Shown here one piece after another: positions 18,952-27,877 of a stretch of 64,000 bases of DNA (its first letter is position 1; every line of letters starts with the position of its first letter). The notes below the pieces were generated by a model, which was given only the letters and a program-made list of their open reading frames with translations, made no database searches and was not told the DNA's origin. The position numbers were made by a program, and so were the translations under genes. Source of the stretch: Dyadobacter chenwenxiniae (GTDB taxonomy: Bacteria > Bacteroidota > Bacteroidia > Cytophagales > Spirosomataceae); the NCBI RefSeq assembly GCF_022869785.1, contig NZ_CP094997.1, positions 2,170,001-2,234,000 on the forward strand, in the 5' to 3' direction.

Positions 18952-21057
18952 AGAAAAATCTACTTTCTGCCTCTACTGCTTTTTATCATGAATGCCGCGG
19001 AAGCACAAATAACGCTGCTGCGCGGGCCTTACCTGCAATCGGCAACGTCCACGAGCATGGTTGTGCGCTGGCGAACCGATGTGGCCACTACAAGCCTGGT
19101 CCGCTATGGTCTTACGCCGTCGGCACTGACCATGAGTGTGGAGCTATCAGCAAAGCAAACCGAGCACGCGGTCCAACTTTCGGAGCTTGCTCCGGCGACG
19201 CGCTATTACTATGCAATTGGCTACGCCAGCGAAGTGCTGGAAGGAGATCAGGAAAATTATTTTCAAACGTCACCCAAACCGGGGACGCAAGGAAAATACA
19301 GGTTCGGGGTTCTGGGTGATTGCGGGACTAACTCAGCAACCCAGGGAATGGTACGCGACGCCATTTCGAAATATCTGGGAGAGAACTACATGAATGCGTT
19401 ATTGCTGCTGGGCGACAATGCCTACGCTTTCGGAACGGACGCCGAATACCAGTCCAATTTTTTTAATCATTACAAACAGGCGTTTCTAAGAAAAAATCCC
19501 GTATTCCCTGCGCCGGGAAATCACGATTACAACAATGATAATTTTGACCGCCAAACCGACCACAATGTTCCCTATTACAACATTTTTATAATGCCTACCC
19601 AAGGTGAAGCCGGTGGCGTAGCCTCTGAATCCCAAGCCTTTTACTCCTACGATTACGGAAATGTGCACTTTCTTTCGCTGGATTCTTATGGTAAGGAAGA
19701 TCAGGCAACGCGGTTGTACGATACGCTTGGCAGACAGGTTCAGTGGATTAAAAAAGATCTGGCGGCAAACCAAAACAAGGACTGGATCGTGGCTTACTGG
19801 CACCATCCGCCCTACTCACAGGGTTCGCGCAATTCGGAGACAGAAAATGACCTGATCAAAATCCGCGAAAACTTCATCCGCATCCTGGAAAGAAACGGCG
19901 TGGACCTTATCCTCTGCGGACATAGCCACGTGTACGAGCGCTCACGCCTCATCCAGGGACATTACGACAAGGCCGACACATTTGATCCGGGAAAGCATAA
20001 TCTTAGCACTTCCTCGGGAAGATATGATGGCTCGCCGCAATCTTGTCCGTACTTCAAAAAGTCGGATTCCAATAAAGGGACGGTGTATGTGGTGTCGGGC
20101 TCGGCAGGTCAGCTTGGCTCAAAAGCGGCTGGTTTCCCGCATAAGGCAATGTATTACTCGAATGCGGAACGTTCGGGCGGCATGGTGCTGGAAGTGGAAA
20201 GTAACCGGCTCGACGCGAAATGGATCGGGCTCGACGGGGTCGTATATGACCAGTTTACGCTAGAAAAAGACGTGAGTAAGGAAACAACCGTCGAGATCAA
20301 TGCAGGGGAAAGCATTGAATTAAAATCTTCCTTTATCGGTGAGCATGTGTGGAATACGGGCGCCAAAACCTCCTCCATCACCGTTTCTCCCGACAAAACG
20401 GCTGACTTTCATGTAAAGGATTCACAGAACTGTATCAATGACGTTTTTCACGTAAAAGTAACTTTGCCGGAACCGGTTAAGCTCAATGCTTTTTCACGCG
20501 CTGCCGATCCCGCTAATGTGGTTACCCTCAGCTGGACCACCGAATTCGAAAACGCATTCTCCCATTTTCTGATCGAGCGTGCGCAGGATGATTTGAAATG
20601 GGCTGAAATCGGCCGTGTTGCCGGCGGACCAAATTCGGGCGTAAACAAAAATTACAGTTTTAAAGACGAACAAAGTCCGAAACTGGATTTTAATCAACCC
20701 ATATATTACCGGCTTAAAATGGTGGCGCTGGATGGACGCATTCGCTATTCGGCTATCACTTCGATCCGGTTGCAGGAAATTATCCTGGCTGCCGATCCAG
20801 ACACGCAGGCATTTGATATTGAAGTAATCCCTAACCCTTCGTCAGCACGTCAAATGCAGATCAGGCTTGTGGAAAAGGCGACCCTGAAAGTGGAAATGAC
20901 ATTGATGGATGTGTCCGGGCGGGTTTTGGAGGGCAAGAAAATGACACTGACGGAAGCGGCAGTGCCATTTTTGCCCGATAATGTGGCTGCGGGAATTTAT
21001 CTGTTGAAAGTCACTGTGAACGGGCGGAGCCTCGTGCGGAAACTAGCAGTTTATTAA
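18948..21057 (+). pseudogene. secreted purple-acid-phosphatase-like metallophosphoesterase, shift in signal peptide
   Basis: The main frame (ATG 18988) encodes a Fn3-like N-terminal domain (LLRGPYLQSATSTSMVVRW) and a metallophosphoesterase domain with metal ligands in VLGDCGTNS, LLLGDNAY, GNHDYNND, YWHHPPYS and CGHSHVYERS. A C-terminal type IX sorting domain follows (EVIPNPSS ... GIYLLKVTVNGRSLVRKL). Upstream of 18988 the same frame reads a perfect signal peptide body (IYFLPLLLFIMNAAEAQ) but has no start. The ATG at 18948, which overlaps the peroxidase stop, is one base out of frame. Removing one A from 18954-18958 yields MKKIYFLPLLLF. The intact product, about 702 residues, would be an exported phosphoesterase, coexpressed with the peroxidase. 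Confidence 0.85.
18954..18958. other. A5 run separating the start codon from the phosphoesterase frame
   Basis: The sequence after the ATG is AAG then five A then TC. With four A the codons are ATG AAG AAA ATC TAC TTT CTG, a normal signal peptide start for this protein. With five A, translation from the ATG goes into a frame with no recognisable product. Confidence 0.75.
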
Positions 21058-21110
21058 CCGTGGCCTGAGTCATCCTGATTTCGCACCTATGCCCGGCTTT
21101 CAAACCAGCG

Positions 21111-23250
21111 CTAGTTTTTGATGATCTTTTTTGTTTCTTTTTTTCCGTTGCTGTCGGTTAGCGTTACCTGGTAAAGGCCGGTGGGCAGATGCCCTATCTG
21201 TAACTCGGATTTCGTTTTTTTGTTTTGTCCAAAATCAGTTGCATATAAGACTTTCCCAAGCGCATTGAAGATCTCCACTTTTTCAATAGCAGTTCCACCT
21301 GCAACCTGAACGGATAATTTTTCGAATACAGGGTTGGGGTAAATGGAAGCGATCTCCGGCAGACTGGCAAAATTCAGGCCGCGAATCTGGCTATATGCGT
21401 AAGAACCGTCATGATCTATCATTTTCAAGCGGTAAAAGTTGCTACCTTCCACAGGAGCGCTGTGGCTGAATGTGTAAGGCTGCACCACAACACTTTCGCC
21501 TTTTGCCTTCAATGTCCCGATCGTTTTCCAGTTTTTACCCTCGGAGCTATGTTGAACAACAAAATAGTCGCTGTTGGTCTCCATACTTGTGGACCACGAA
21601 AGCAATGCAGCATGATGCTCTTTTTTGACTTCGAACCCGATCAGCGCGACGGGAAGCGCAGCGCAGGCATCTAAAACTTCGGTTTCTGAGTTACATCCGG
21701 GTTTGTTGGCTGATATGTCAAGCAATTCAGGCGTTTCGGTGGACAGATATCTACAAACCGGCGGAATAGCGCACATTTCGAGCTCCGGGTTTTCTGAGAT
21801 CAACAGATAAGCCCCGCCAATGGATTGGAGTTTACCCAAACCGGAAAGGGAGGTTAATAGTTGATTTTGGTATACCGACACACTGCCGCCAATCGTTTTC
21901 AGGTTTTCAAGGTCGTCCAGATTTTCGAGCAGTGCGTTGGCCGACACCGATAAGGAATCGGTGACCGTCACGATATTATTCAATCCGGCAAGGCTCGTCA
22001 AAACCTCATTGTTGTCCACTAGGAGATTGCCCACCGTTATAAGGCCCGAAAGCGCACTCATGTCCTCCAACTGCGGATTTGAAGCGACCACCAGAGAACT
22101 AGAATCGCCAATGGATGCCAGGTTTTCTAAACCAGCGAGGTTGATAAGGCTTGCATTCCCTACGAAGATCAGATCTCCGTCAATCGATTCCAGTGCTGAA
22201 AGTCCCGTAATGTCCGATAATGAGAAGTTGAGCAGCGACACAAATCCCAACGGGCCAATCGACTTTACTCCTGAAAGTCCATCGACGTTTTCCAGATACG
22301 GATTAAAAGAAAGCAGGACTTCCTCCCCAAATGACGTCACACCTTCGAGACCGTCCAATGTTTCGAGGCCAAAATTATTTTGAAGTAACAGCGCGCCGCC
22401 AATTGAAGTAAGCCCGCTAAAACCCGACAAATTAAGCAGGGCATCATGGTAATTAATTTCAACATCATCCCTGACAGTTGTCAATCCCTCCAAACCTGTG
22501 AGGCTAACCAGGCTACCATTTTCCTCCATAAAGAGGTCTGATTCGATAGTCACAAGATTTTCCAGTCCCACAAGATTGACCAGATTATTATTGAAATCAA
22601 TATAAAGATCTTCTCCGATCGTTGTAAGGCCATTCAATCCAGTCAAATTCACCAGCGTGATATTCCCAGTGATTTCCACGTAACCAGGCACGACCGTTAT
22701 ATTTTCCAGCCCTGCAAGACTTACCAGCGACTCATTAAAACCAAGCCGCAGATCCCGTCCAACGCTGTTGATAACAAGCGGTGAAAATGTGGTGAGCAGA
22801 TCATTAGCCCCAATCACAAGATCGAGCCCTACGGCATGAATGCTGCTGAGCCCGGCAAGACTGGTCAGCAAGTCGTTATCACCAATGATAAGGCTTCCGT
22901 TAACTTCTGCGACGTTGGATAATGCCTCCAAGTTAAGAAGGCCATCATTTTCGGTGACTTCCAGATCGCCTGCCACGGCAAGTATATTGTCCAGTCCGGT
23001 AAGATTTTGCAACAGCGGATTGCCCGTTGACTAACAGGTTTCCACCCACATTGGTGAGCGTCACAAGGTTACTCAGGTCAGTAATGTCATCCCCGGTTAT
23101 GGTAAGGTTTCCTGGGAGACTTGTGCAGTCTGTATAAGTTGCCTGGAAGGCGGAAACCTGGGCTTGTGTAGTCAGTTCAAGATCAACAGGACATTGTCCG
23201 TTGGCACATAAAGGCAGTAAAGCCCCAACGAGGGTGTAAAGTTTTTTCAC
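21111..23250 (-). pseudogene. secreted leucine-rich (receptor L-domain-like) protein, frameshifted
   Basis: The first frame starts at 23250 (MKKLYTLVGALLPLCANGQ, a clear signal peptide) and contains the first repeats. The second frame carries about 15 more repeats of 23-24 residues of the form L-x-x-L-x-G-L-x-x-L-x-x-I-x-G-x-L-x-I-x-x-N. Next come a Fn3-like segment (LIGFEVKKEHHAALLSWST) and a type IX sorting domain (ASIYPNPVFEKLSVQV ... GLYQVTLTDSNGKKETKKI). The break is at CCC 23023-23025 (plus strand). One base fewer gives LLVNGNPLLQNLTGLDNI in frame. Total length would be about 712 residues. A surface-attached or released recognition/adhesion protein is likely. It is convergent with the phosphoesterase gene. 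Confidence 0.82.
23023..23025. other. CCC run at the leucine-rich protein frameshift
   Basis: The coding strand reads GTC AAC GGG CAA TCC. With GG it reads GTC AAC GGC AAT CCG CTG TTG CAA AAT CTT, which completes a leucine-rich repeat and joins the two frames without gap. Confidence 0.8.
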
Positions 23251-23349
23251 AAGTAGAAGGGTTTATGGTCATGCAGGAAATATTTTAATCCAAAAATTTC
23301 CTGATAAAAGTCAAACCCTGATCCATGTTGTAATAGTTCCCATTGCTTA

Positions 23350-24750
23350 TCACCGATTCAGCACAAAGTCGTACGCCGCTTCCATCTCCCTGGTTGCAAT
23401 AACAATGTCATTAGCGCTGGTGCGATAATTTACGAATGCAGCGCGCACGCAACTTTTCCCGTCCAATGTGGTCGGCGTCATGAAAACATTTCCGCTTTTG
23501 TTCAACCGATCAAGAAACGCCGTTGTCCTGTCTGCATCCCGCAGCCTGAAAATGACCACATTAAGCCGGACCGGTGCCGCAAGTTCAAAAGTCCCGCTGC
23601 CTGTAATGTATTGACCCAGCTCGTTTGCGCGCGCAATGCTGTTTTCAATAATCCACTGATAACCTGATTTCCCGTAGGCAACCAAGCCGAACCAAGCCGG
23701 TAAGGCCCGGAACCTGCGCGAGTTTTCCGGCAGGAAATTCAAATAAGAAAAGTTTTCGGAAGGGTCCCCCAGATATGGCGCATTCGTGTTTTGGAATGTC
23801 TCCACCTGTAAGCGATCATGCTGCTTCCTTACAAAAATCACTGCGCTGTCGTAGGGCACATTCATCCATTTGTGGCAGTCAATGGTAATGCTGTCTGCCT
23901 GCTCCCACCCTGCCAGCAGATGGCTGTGTGCTGGCGAGCAAGCTGCAAAGCCGCCAAAGGCAGCATCGATATGCAGCCAGAAGTCGTACTTCTTTTTCAA
24001 TGCGACGATCGCAGCAATGTCATCAAAATCAACCGTATTAACCGTTCCCGCGCTGCAATTGACGATGACCGGTTTGTCGTTACTGGCCATCAGTTTTGCT
24101 TCCAGGTCCGCAATGTCCATAGCCTCTCTTCCCGGCAACGCATTGATCTTAAACAAATTACCACTGCCAAATCCTAGCATGGAGAGCGATTTGATCACCG
24201 AAGAATGCGGCGTCGCTGCCATCACGATAATCTCCGAAGACATTCCTGTTCTGGATATATCAATGCCCAACTTCTTTCCAGCCCATTGCCTGCCCACTGC
24301 CAATCCGGTAAAGTTGGACATAGTCGCGCCGGTCACAAATCCCCCGTTGAATTCCTCAGGCAGGTCCAGCAATTGGGAGAGCAGGCGGATCGTTTCTTTT
24401 TCAACAATCGCCGAAATATCGCCCGCTCCCTTTGTGCCCTGCGTATTTTGGTCAAAAACGGTTGTAAGCCAGTCGCCCGCAATGGAAGCCGGCGTCGCGC
24501 CACCCGTCACAAAACCCCAATACCGCGGTCCCGGACTGGCAACCATTAGTTTCCGGTATTTTCTTTGAAACAACGCTAAACTCCCCTGAGTCCCTAACCC
24601 GTTCGCTGCCAATGCATCAGGGTCGGTTTGCTGATCCGCCGCATAGGTCGGCAACTCGTTCAGTTGCGACAGAAAATCCAGACTCCTGTTTTTTACCTCT
24701 TCCAATATCCGGTCTATATGCGCCAGATCATCTTGTAATTGAATGCTCAT
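23350..24750 (-). CDS. PLP-dependent group II amino acid decarboxylase
   Basis: The start at 24750 (MSIQLQDDLAHIDRI) gives 466 residues; an in-frame ATG at 24801 lies inside the upstream gene. The fold type I PLP enzyme shows FVTGATMSNFTGLAVGR (cofactor phosphate region), HIDAAFGGF and the Schiff-base lysine about residue 294 in TIDCHKWMNVPYDSA. The family includes aromatic-L-amino-acid and glutamate decarboxylases and also some aldolase-like members. The substrate cannot be fixed from the sequence. It starts 1 bp after the stop of the NTF2-like gene, so it is cotranscribed with it and with the DinB gene. Confidence 0.85.
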   Translation of the reverse strand: MSIQLQDDLAHIDRILEEVKNRSLDFLSQLNELPTYAADQQTDPDALAANGLGTQGSLALFQRKYRKLMVASPGPRYWGFVTGGATPASIAGDWLTTVFDQNTQGTKGAGDISAIVEKETIRLLSQLLDLPEEFNGGFVTGATMSNFTGLAVGRQWAGKKLGIDISRTGMSSEIIVMAATPHSSVIKSLSMLGFGSGNLFKINALPGREAMDIADLEAKLMASNDKPVIVNCSAGTVNTVDFDDIAAIVALKKKYDFWLHIDAAFGGFAACSPAHSHLLAGWEQADSITIDCHKWMNVPYDSAVIFVRKQHDRLQVETFQNTNAPYLGDPSENFSYLNFLPENSRRFRALPAWFGLVAYGKSGYQWIIENSIARANELGQYITGSGTFELAAPVRLNVVIFRLRDADRTTAFLDRLNKSGNVFMTPTTLDGKSCVRAAFVNYRTSANDIVIATREMEAAYDFVLNR

Positions 24751-24751
24751 T

Positions 24752-25114
24752 TTAATCGTTGTAATGTGCCTTAACCAGATTAATTTTCCCAAATGCATCA
24801 AACTGCATCAGTTCCGCTGCCTTCTTATTATTGACGCTCGTATAATATAGCACCACAGAGTTCGCTCCCGTCAGCGTTTCATGCATTTCAAAATGAAGAT
24901 CCGGATATACCGCAAGCGCTTTCGCAAAATACGTTTCGAGCACATCACGACCATGGATAAAGCCCTCATCGTTCATCCCCAGCCGTTTAATGAAAGGAGA
25001 ATAGAATTCGATGTCAGCTGCATAATGTTGCATAACGGAAGCCAGGTCATGGCTATTCCAGGCGCCGATCCATTCTTCTGCGAAGGACCGGGCAGCAATC
25101 GTTGTAATTTCCAT
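24752..25114 (-). CDS. SnoaL/NTF2-like protein
   Basis: 120 residues with the NTF2-like cone fold signature: AEEWIGAWNSHDLASVMQHYA, DIEFYSPF and the terminal beta strands. Such proteins are small cytoplasmic isomerases, hydrolases or ligand-binding proteins. The gene is the middle one of three closely spaced minus-strand genes (4 bp after the DinB gene, 1 bp before the decarboxylase). Its role is unknown beyond the fold. Confidence 0.75.
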   Translation of the reverse strand: MEITTIAARSFAEEWIGAWNSHDLASVMQHYAADIEFYSPFIKRLGMNDEGFIHGRDVLETYFAKALAVYPDLHFEMHETLTGANSVVLYYTSVNNKKAAELMQFDAFGKINLVKAHYND

Positions 25115-25118
25115 GCTT

Positions 25119-25583
25119 TTATTCAGGATTTACGGCCGTAATCCAACGTCTATGGTAATTGATCTGGCCTAAGTGGTAAGATAAATGGGTCAGTAAATGA
25201 ATTAAAACCAATGCTGTTGTCTGATTCTCGAACATATCGAGCACATTGCGGGGATACCCGCTTGCCAGCTGCGTATCAGAGAGGTCGCTTACAGATTTTA
25301 CAACAACTGGCAGTAACTTGTCCAGCTCTCCAATCAACTCCGTTTTGGTAAAAAGCCGTCTGGCAAATTCCGCATCGCGGTTCCGAACATAAGGAACATT
25401 TCCCAATGTGAGGCCTACATAAGTGCTCAGGTTACCAATCAAATGCTGGCAAAGGTTCCCGCCCGTATTAATGGTGCCCGGCAACTGCACCCAAAGAGAA
25501 TCCTCGGTGGGATACTTTTCTATTTCTTCGCGGAGCTTTTTAAGATCTCTTTCAAAAAGCAGGGTAATAATTTCTTTTTCCAT
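25119..25583 (-). CDS. DinB family protein
   Basis: The start at 25583 (MEKEIITLLFERDLKKL) gives 154 residues; an in-frame ATG at 25664 would add Cys-rich sequence not typical of the family. A four-helix-bundle DinB pattern with possible metal-binding His residues is visible in NLCQHLIGNL and in HLLTHLSYHLGQINYHRRW. DinB-type proteins are metal-dependent transferases or thiol-related enzymes; none is assigned here. It is the first gene of a three-gene operon and diverges from the MocR regulator. Confidence 0.8.
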   Translation of the reverse strand: MEKEIITLLFERDLKKLREEIEKYPTEDSLWVQLPGTINTGGNLCQHLIGNLSTYVGLTLGNVPYVRNRDAEFARRLFTKTELIGELDKLLPVVVKSVSDLSDTQLASGYPRNVLDMFENQTTALVLIHLLTHLSYHLGQINYHRRWITAVNPE

Positions 25584-25721
25584 GGCTAACAAACGTAAGG
25601 TGCAGTCTAATTTACCGATACATTTCAGAAATCCCTGCGGCCGGGCGTCCTCACTGCACGTCAATCAAACTGCGATGCAAAATTGTCTGTTCAAAACATT
25701 AAAAAACAGATTCAGTTTTGG

Positions 25722-25729
25722 TATTTTTG
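25722..25729 (+). promoter_or_regulatory. candidate -7 element upstream of the first MocR regulator
   Basis: TATTTTTG is a perfect match to TAnnTTTG, 23-30 bp before the start codon of the downstream regulator. I could not find a TTG at the expected upstream distance, so only the -7 box is proposed. Confidence 0.35.
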
Positions 25730-25758
25730 AGCATAACAGTTGAAAACAAATATGGCCC

Positions 25759-27213
25759 GTGCAAACAAATTCATCCGAGGAAAAAGATGACTTCCTATAC
25801 AACCAGATTGCTGAGCGGCTTGAACATCAGATCGAAAACAACACATTAAAAGCCGGCGATAAGCTCATTTCACTCCGCGCGGTAAGCAAGGAACAAGGCA
25901 TTAGCCTGAGCACAGCTTACAAGGCCTATGTGGCATTAGAGAGCAAGGGATATGTGGAAGCGCGGCCAAAATCAGGATACTTTGTGCGTTACAAACCAGC
26001 ACAGCGCCTCAAAAAGCAATCATTTCCGCTCGTTTCGGCTCAGGCTGCAACGATAGATGTGGACGAAATGATCAGGCAGGTTTACAGAACATTGTCCCGG
26101 GAAGGCATGGTAAGGCTGTCCGTCGCCGTGCCCCCGGTGGAATTGATCCCGGTCGCGAAGCTCAACAAGGCACTTATGGAAGCAATCCGGCAAAGCCCCG
26201 AAAGCTGCACGCAATATGAGGAGATCCCCGGAAATCTGAATTTAAGAAAGCAAATCGCCCGTTATGCATTCAATTGGGGCGGCAATGTTACTGCCGACGA
26301 CATCATTACAACGCATGGCTGCATGGAAGCCGTGGCTTTTTGCCTGAAAGCGGTGACAGAACCTGGCGATACGATTGCTATTGAAAGCCCTGTCTATTTC
26401 GGGATTTTTAATGTGATCAAGATGCTTGGCTTAAAGATTTTCGAAGTACCAAGTGACCCTCAGGACGGCCCTGACATTGATTTTCTGGAAAAAGCATTGG
26501 AAACAGTCCGGATCAAGGCCTGTCTCTTTGTACCCAATTTTTCAAATCCCACGGGCGCATTAATGCCCGATTACCGCAAAAAGCAACTGGTTGAAATGCT
26601 CGCCGTCCGGGAAATTCCCTTGATCGAAGACGACATTTATGGTGAAATGTATTTTGGTAAAAGTCGGCCTAAAACGTGCAAAAGTTTTGACAAAAATGGG
26701 CTGGTAATGCTGTGTTCATCGATTTCTAAAACCCTGGCGCCGGGCTATCGCGTCGGCTGGTGCATTCCCGGCAAATTTTGGGATAAAGTAATTAGTAATA
26801 AAATCACGCAAACCGTCTCGTCGGCAACGCCCACGCACGCAGCGATTGGAAATTTCTTTGAAACGGGCCGCTATGACCTCCATATGCGGAATCTGAGAAA
26901 AGCGCTTCACACCCAAAGCCTGCGCTACATGCAAGCCATCACGGAACATTTCCCCCCGGAAACACAAGTCAGCCGTCCGCAGGGCGGTTATGTTTTTTGG
27001 ATTGAACTGGACCCAAAAATCAATGCATTCAAGCTATTTGAGGCCGCAATCCTGCAAAACGTAAGCATAGCCCCGGGCCAGATTTTCAGCACCGACGCCC
27101 GTTTCACCAACTATATCAGAATCAGCTTCGGATCACCTTTTACAGCGGCTATCGATGCAGGATTGAAGCGGCTGGGTGCGTTGATAAAGTCTTTGGAAGA
27201 TTTAAGCGAATAA
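25759..27213 (+). CDS. MocR-type regulator (GntR HTH fused to aminotransferase)
   Basis: 484 residues. An N-terminal winged HTH of the GntR type (NQIAERLEHQIENNTLKAG ... SLSTAYKAYVALESKGYV, residues about 10-80) is joined to a fold type I aminotransferase domain with PLP lysine in SSISKTLAPGYRVGW. MocR proteins sense PLP or amino-acid-PLP adducts and regulate adjacent genes. The annotated start is GTG at 25759. An ATG at 25752 lies one base out of frame across CCC 25756-25758; with one C fewer the start would be MAVQTNSSEEK. The divergent decarboxylase operon, which is also PLP-linked, is a natural candidate target. Confidence 0.85.
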   Translation: MQTNSSEEKDDFLYNQIAERLEHQIENNTLKAGDKLISLRAVSKEQGISLSTAYKAYVALESKGYVEARPKSGYFVRYKPAQRLKKQSFPLVSAQAATIDVDEMIRQVYRTLSREGMVRLSVAVPPVELIPVAKLNKALMEAIRQSPESCTQYEEIPGNLNLRKQIARYAFNWGGNVTADDIITTHGCMEAVAFCLKAVTEPGDTIAIESPVYFGIFNVIKMLGLKIFEVPSDPQDGPDIDFLEKALETVRIKACLFVPNFSNPTGALMPDYRKKQLVEMLAVREIPLIEDDIYGEMYFGKSRPKTCKSFDKNGLVMLCSSISKTLAPGYRVGWCIPGKFWDKVISNKITQTVSSATPTHAAIGNFFETGRYDLHMRNLRKALHTQSLRYMQAITEHFPPETQVSRPQGGYVFWIELDPKINAFKLFEAAILQNVSIAPGQIFSTDARFTNYIRISFGSPFTAAIDAGLKRLGALIKSLEDLSE

Positions 27214-27254
27214 TGCTTTAAGAATGTCAAGGACGCCAGCAGCAGTATCGTCGT

Positions 27255-27420
27255 CTAGCACCCCTTTTTTTGGGTGAGTTTTACTTTGTCAACCGTTCTG
27301 AGCTGATCCAGCGCAATCTGGCCTGATTTACCAGCCACCATGCAGTCGATTCGGGTGGGATATTTCTTAGTGCTTGATGTTAGCGGCGCAACAATAACCG
27401 TATTAAGCGAGCGGTTCAAC
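27255..27420 (-). pseudogene. MazF toxin remnant (C-terminal part only)
   Basis: The minus strand encodes LNRSLNTVIVAPLTSSTKKY, then PTRIDCMVAGKSGQIALDQL and RTVDKVKLTQKKGC, ending at TAG (27255-27257). This is the C-terminal two-thirds of a MazF/PemK endoribonuclease. The N-terminal ~35 residues with the conserved GDIYWVxLDP segment are missing, and a stop lies just upstream in frame, so there is no plausible start. The open frame directly abuts the end of the MazE-like gene, indicating an internal deletion of the mazEF junction. Confidence 0.75.
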
Positions 27421-27628
27421 CGCCCATCAGCTCTTCCTCATTCCCTTTTTTTGCTAGCTCAAATTGCTGTTCCCAACCCTCGCGCGGACTCTGTGCGGCG
27501 GGTTCAATGACGATTGCATTTCCTTTGACCTCAACACTGACCGGGTCTTTGATATCACATTGTTCCATTATGCTTTTTGAAAGAATTACCCCCCGGGAGT
27601 TCCCTATTCTGCGGACTCTGACTAGCAT
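27416..27628 (-). CDS. MazE-like antitoxin, C-terminus lost
   Basis: 70 residues with an AbrB/SpoVT-type DNA-binding swapped-hairpin domain: VRVRRIGNSRGVILSKSIME, then VSVEVKGNAIVIEP, followed by the PREGWEQQFELAKKGNEEEL linker typical of MazE. Family members usually go on for about 10 more residues ending in an acidic, Trp-containing tail that binds the toxin; here the frame stops at MGG. DNA binding may be retained while toxin binding is probably lost. The downstream toxin is truncated as well, so the system is non-functional. Confidence 0.7.
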   Translation of the reverse strand: MLVRVRRIGNSRGVILSKSIMEQCDIKDPVSVEVKGNAIVIEPAAQSPREGWEQQFELAKKGNEEELMGG

Positions 27629-27736
27629 CTGGAAAAGTTATAATAATGTTATAACAATTCAAATTTCTAACTGAGATTCAGCACGATGCAAAGTGTGATC
27701 TCTCCTTTACGGCTATTAAAGCAGATCCAAACGCCC

Positions 27737-27800
27737 TGCAACGATATTGCAATTACCTGATTTTCAGCACTTGTAACCCTGTTGCACGGTGTTGCGAACT
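27737..27800. promoter_or_regulatory. candidate metalloregulator sites upstream of the P1B ATPase
   Basis: Two imperfect palindromes lie in front of the metal cluster: TGCAACGATATTGCA (27738-27752; arms TGCAA/TTGCA) and TTGCACGGTGTTGCGA (27782-27797). TTGCAA-type inverted repeats resemble sites proposed for Fur/Zur-family regulators in Bacteroidota, which would fit the neighbouring metal genes. This is motif reading only. Confidence 0.35.
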
Positions 27801-27807
27801 ATCTTTG
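27800..27807 (+). promoter_or_regulatory. candidate -7 element for the metal-homeostasis operon
   Basis: TATCTTTG matches TAnnTTTG exactly and lies 70 bp before the ATG of the ATPase, immediately after the second palindrome. A repressor bound there would block initiation. Confidence 0.4.
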
Positions 27808-27877
27808 TTGTGTCGGCGGGGTTTGTTTCCCAACTAAGACGGTCGACCGTATTAATAATCTTTTTGATATTCAAACG

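Noticed and set aside
18948..19319. 123-residue plus-strand frame overlapping the phosphoesterase
   Set aside because: It is what results when translation starts at the ATG 18948 without the base correction. The product has no recognisable sequence, while the other frame holds a complete enzyme.
23274..23303. CAGGAAAT / ATTTCCTG inverted repeat upstream of the leucine-rich gene
   Set aside because: An 8-bp stem with a 14-nt loop in A/T-rich DNA is likely by chance; there is no second copy or T tract.
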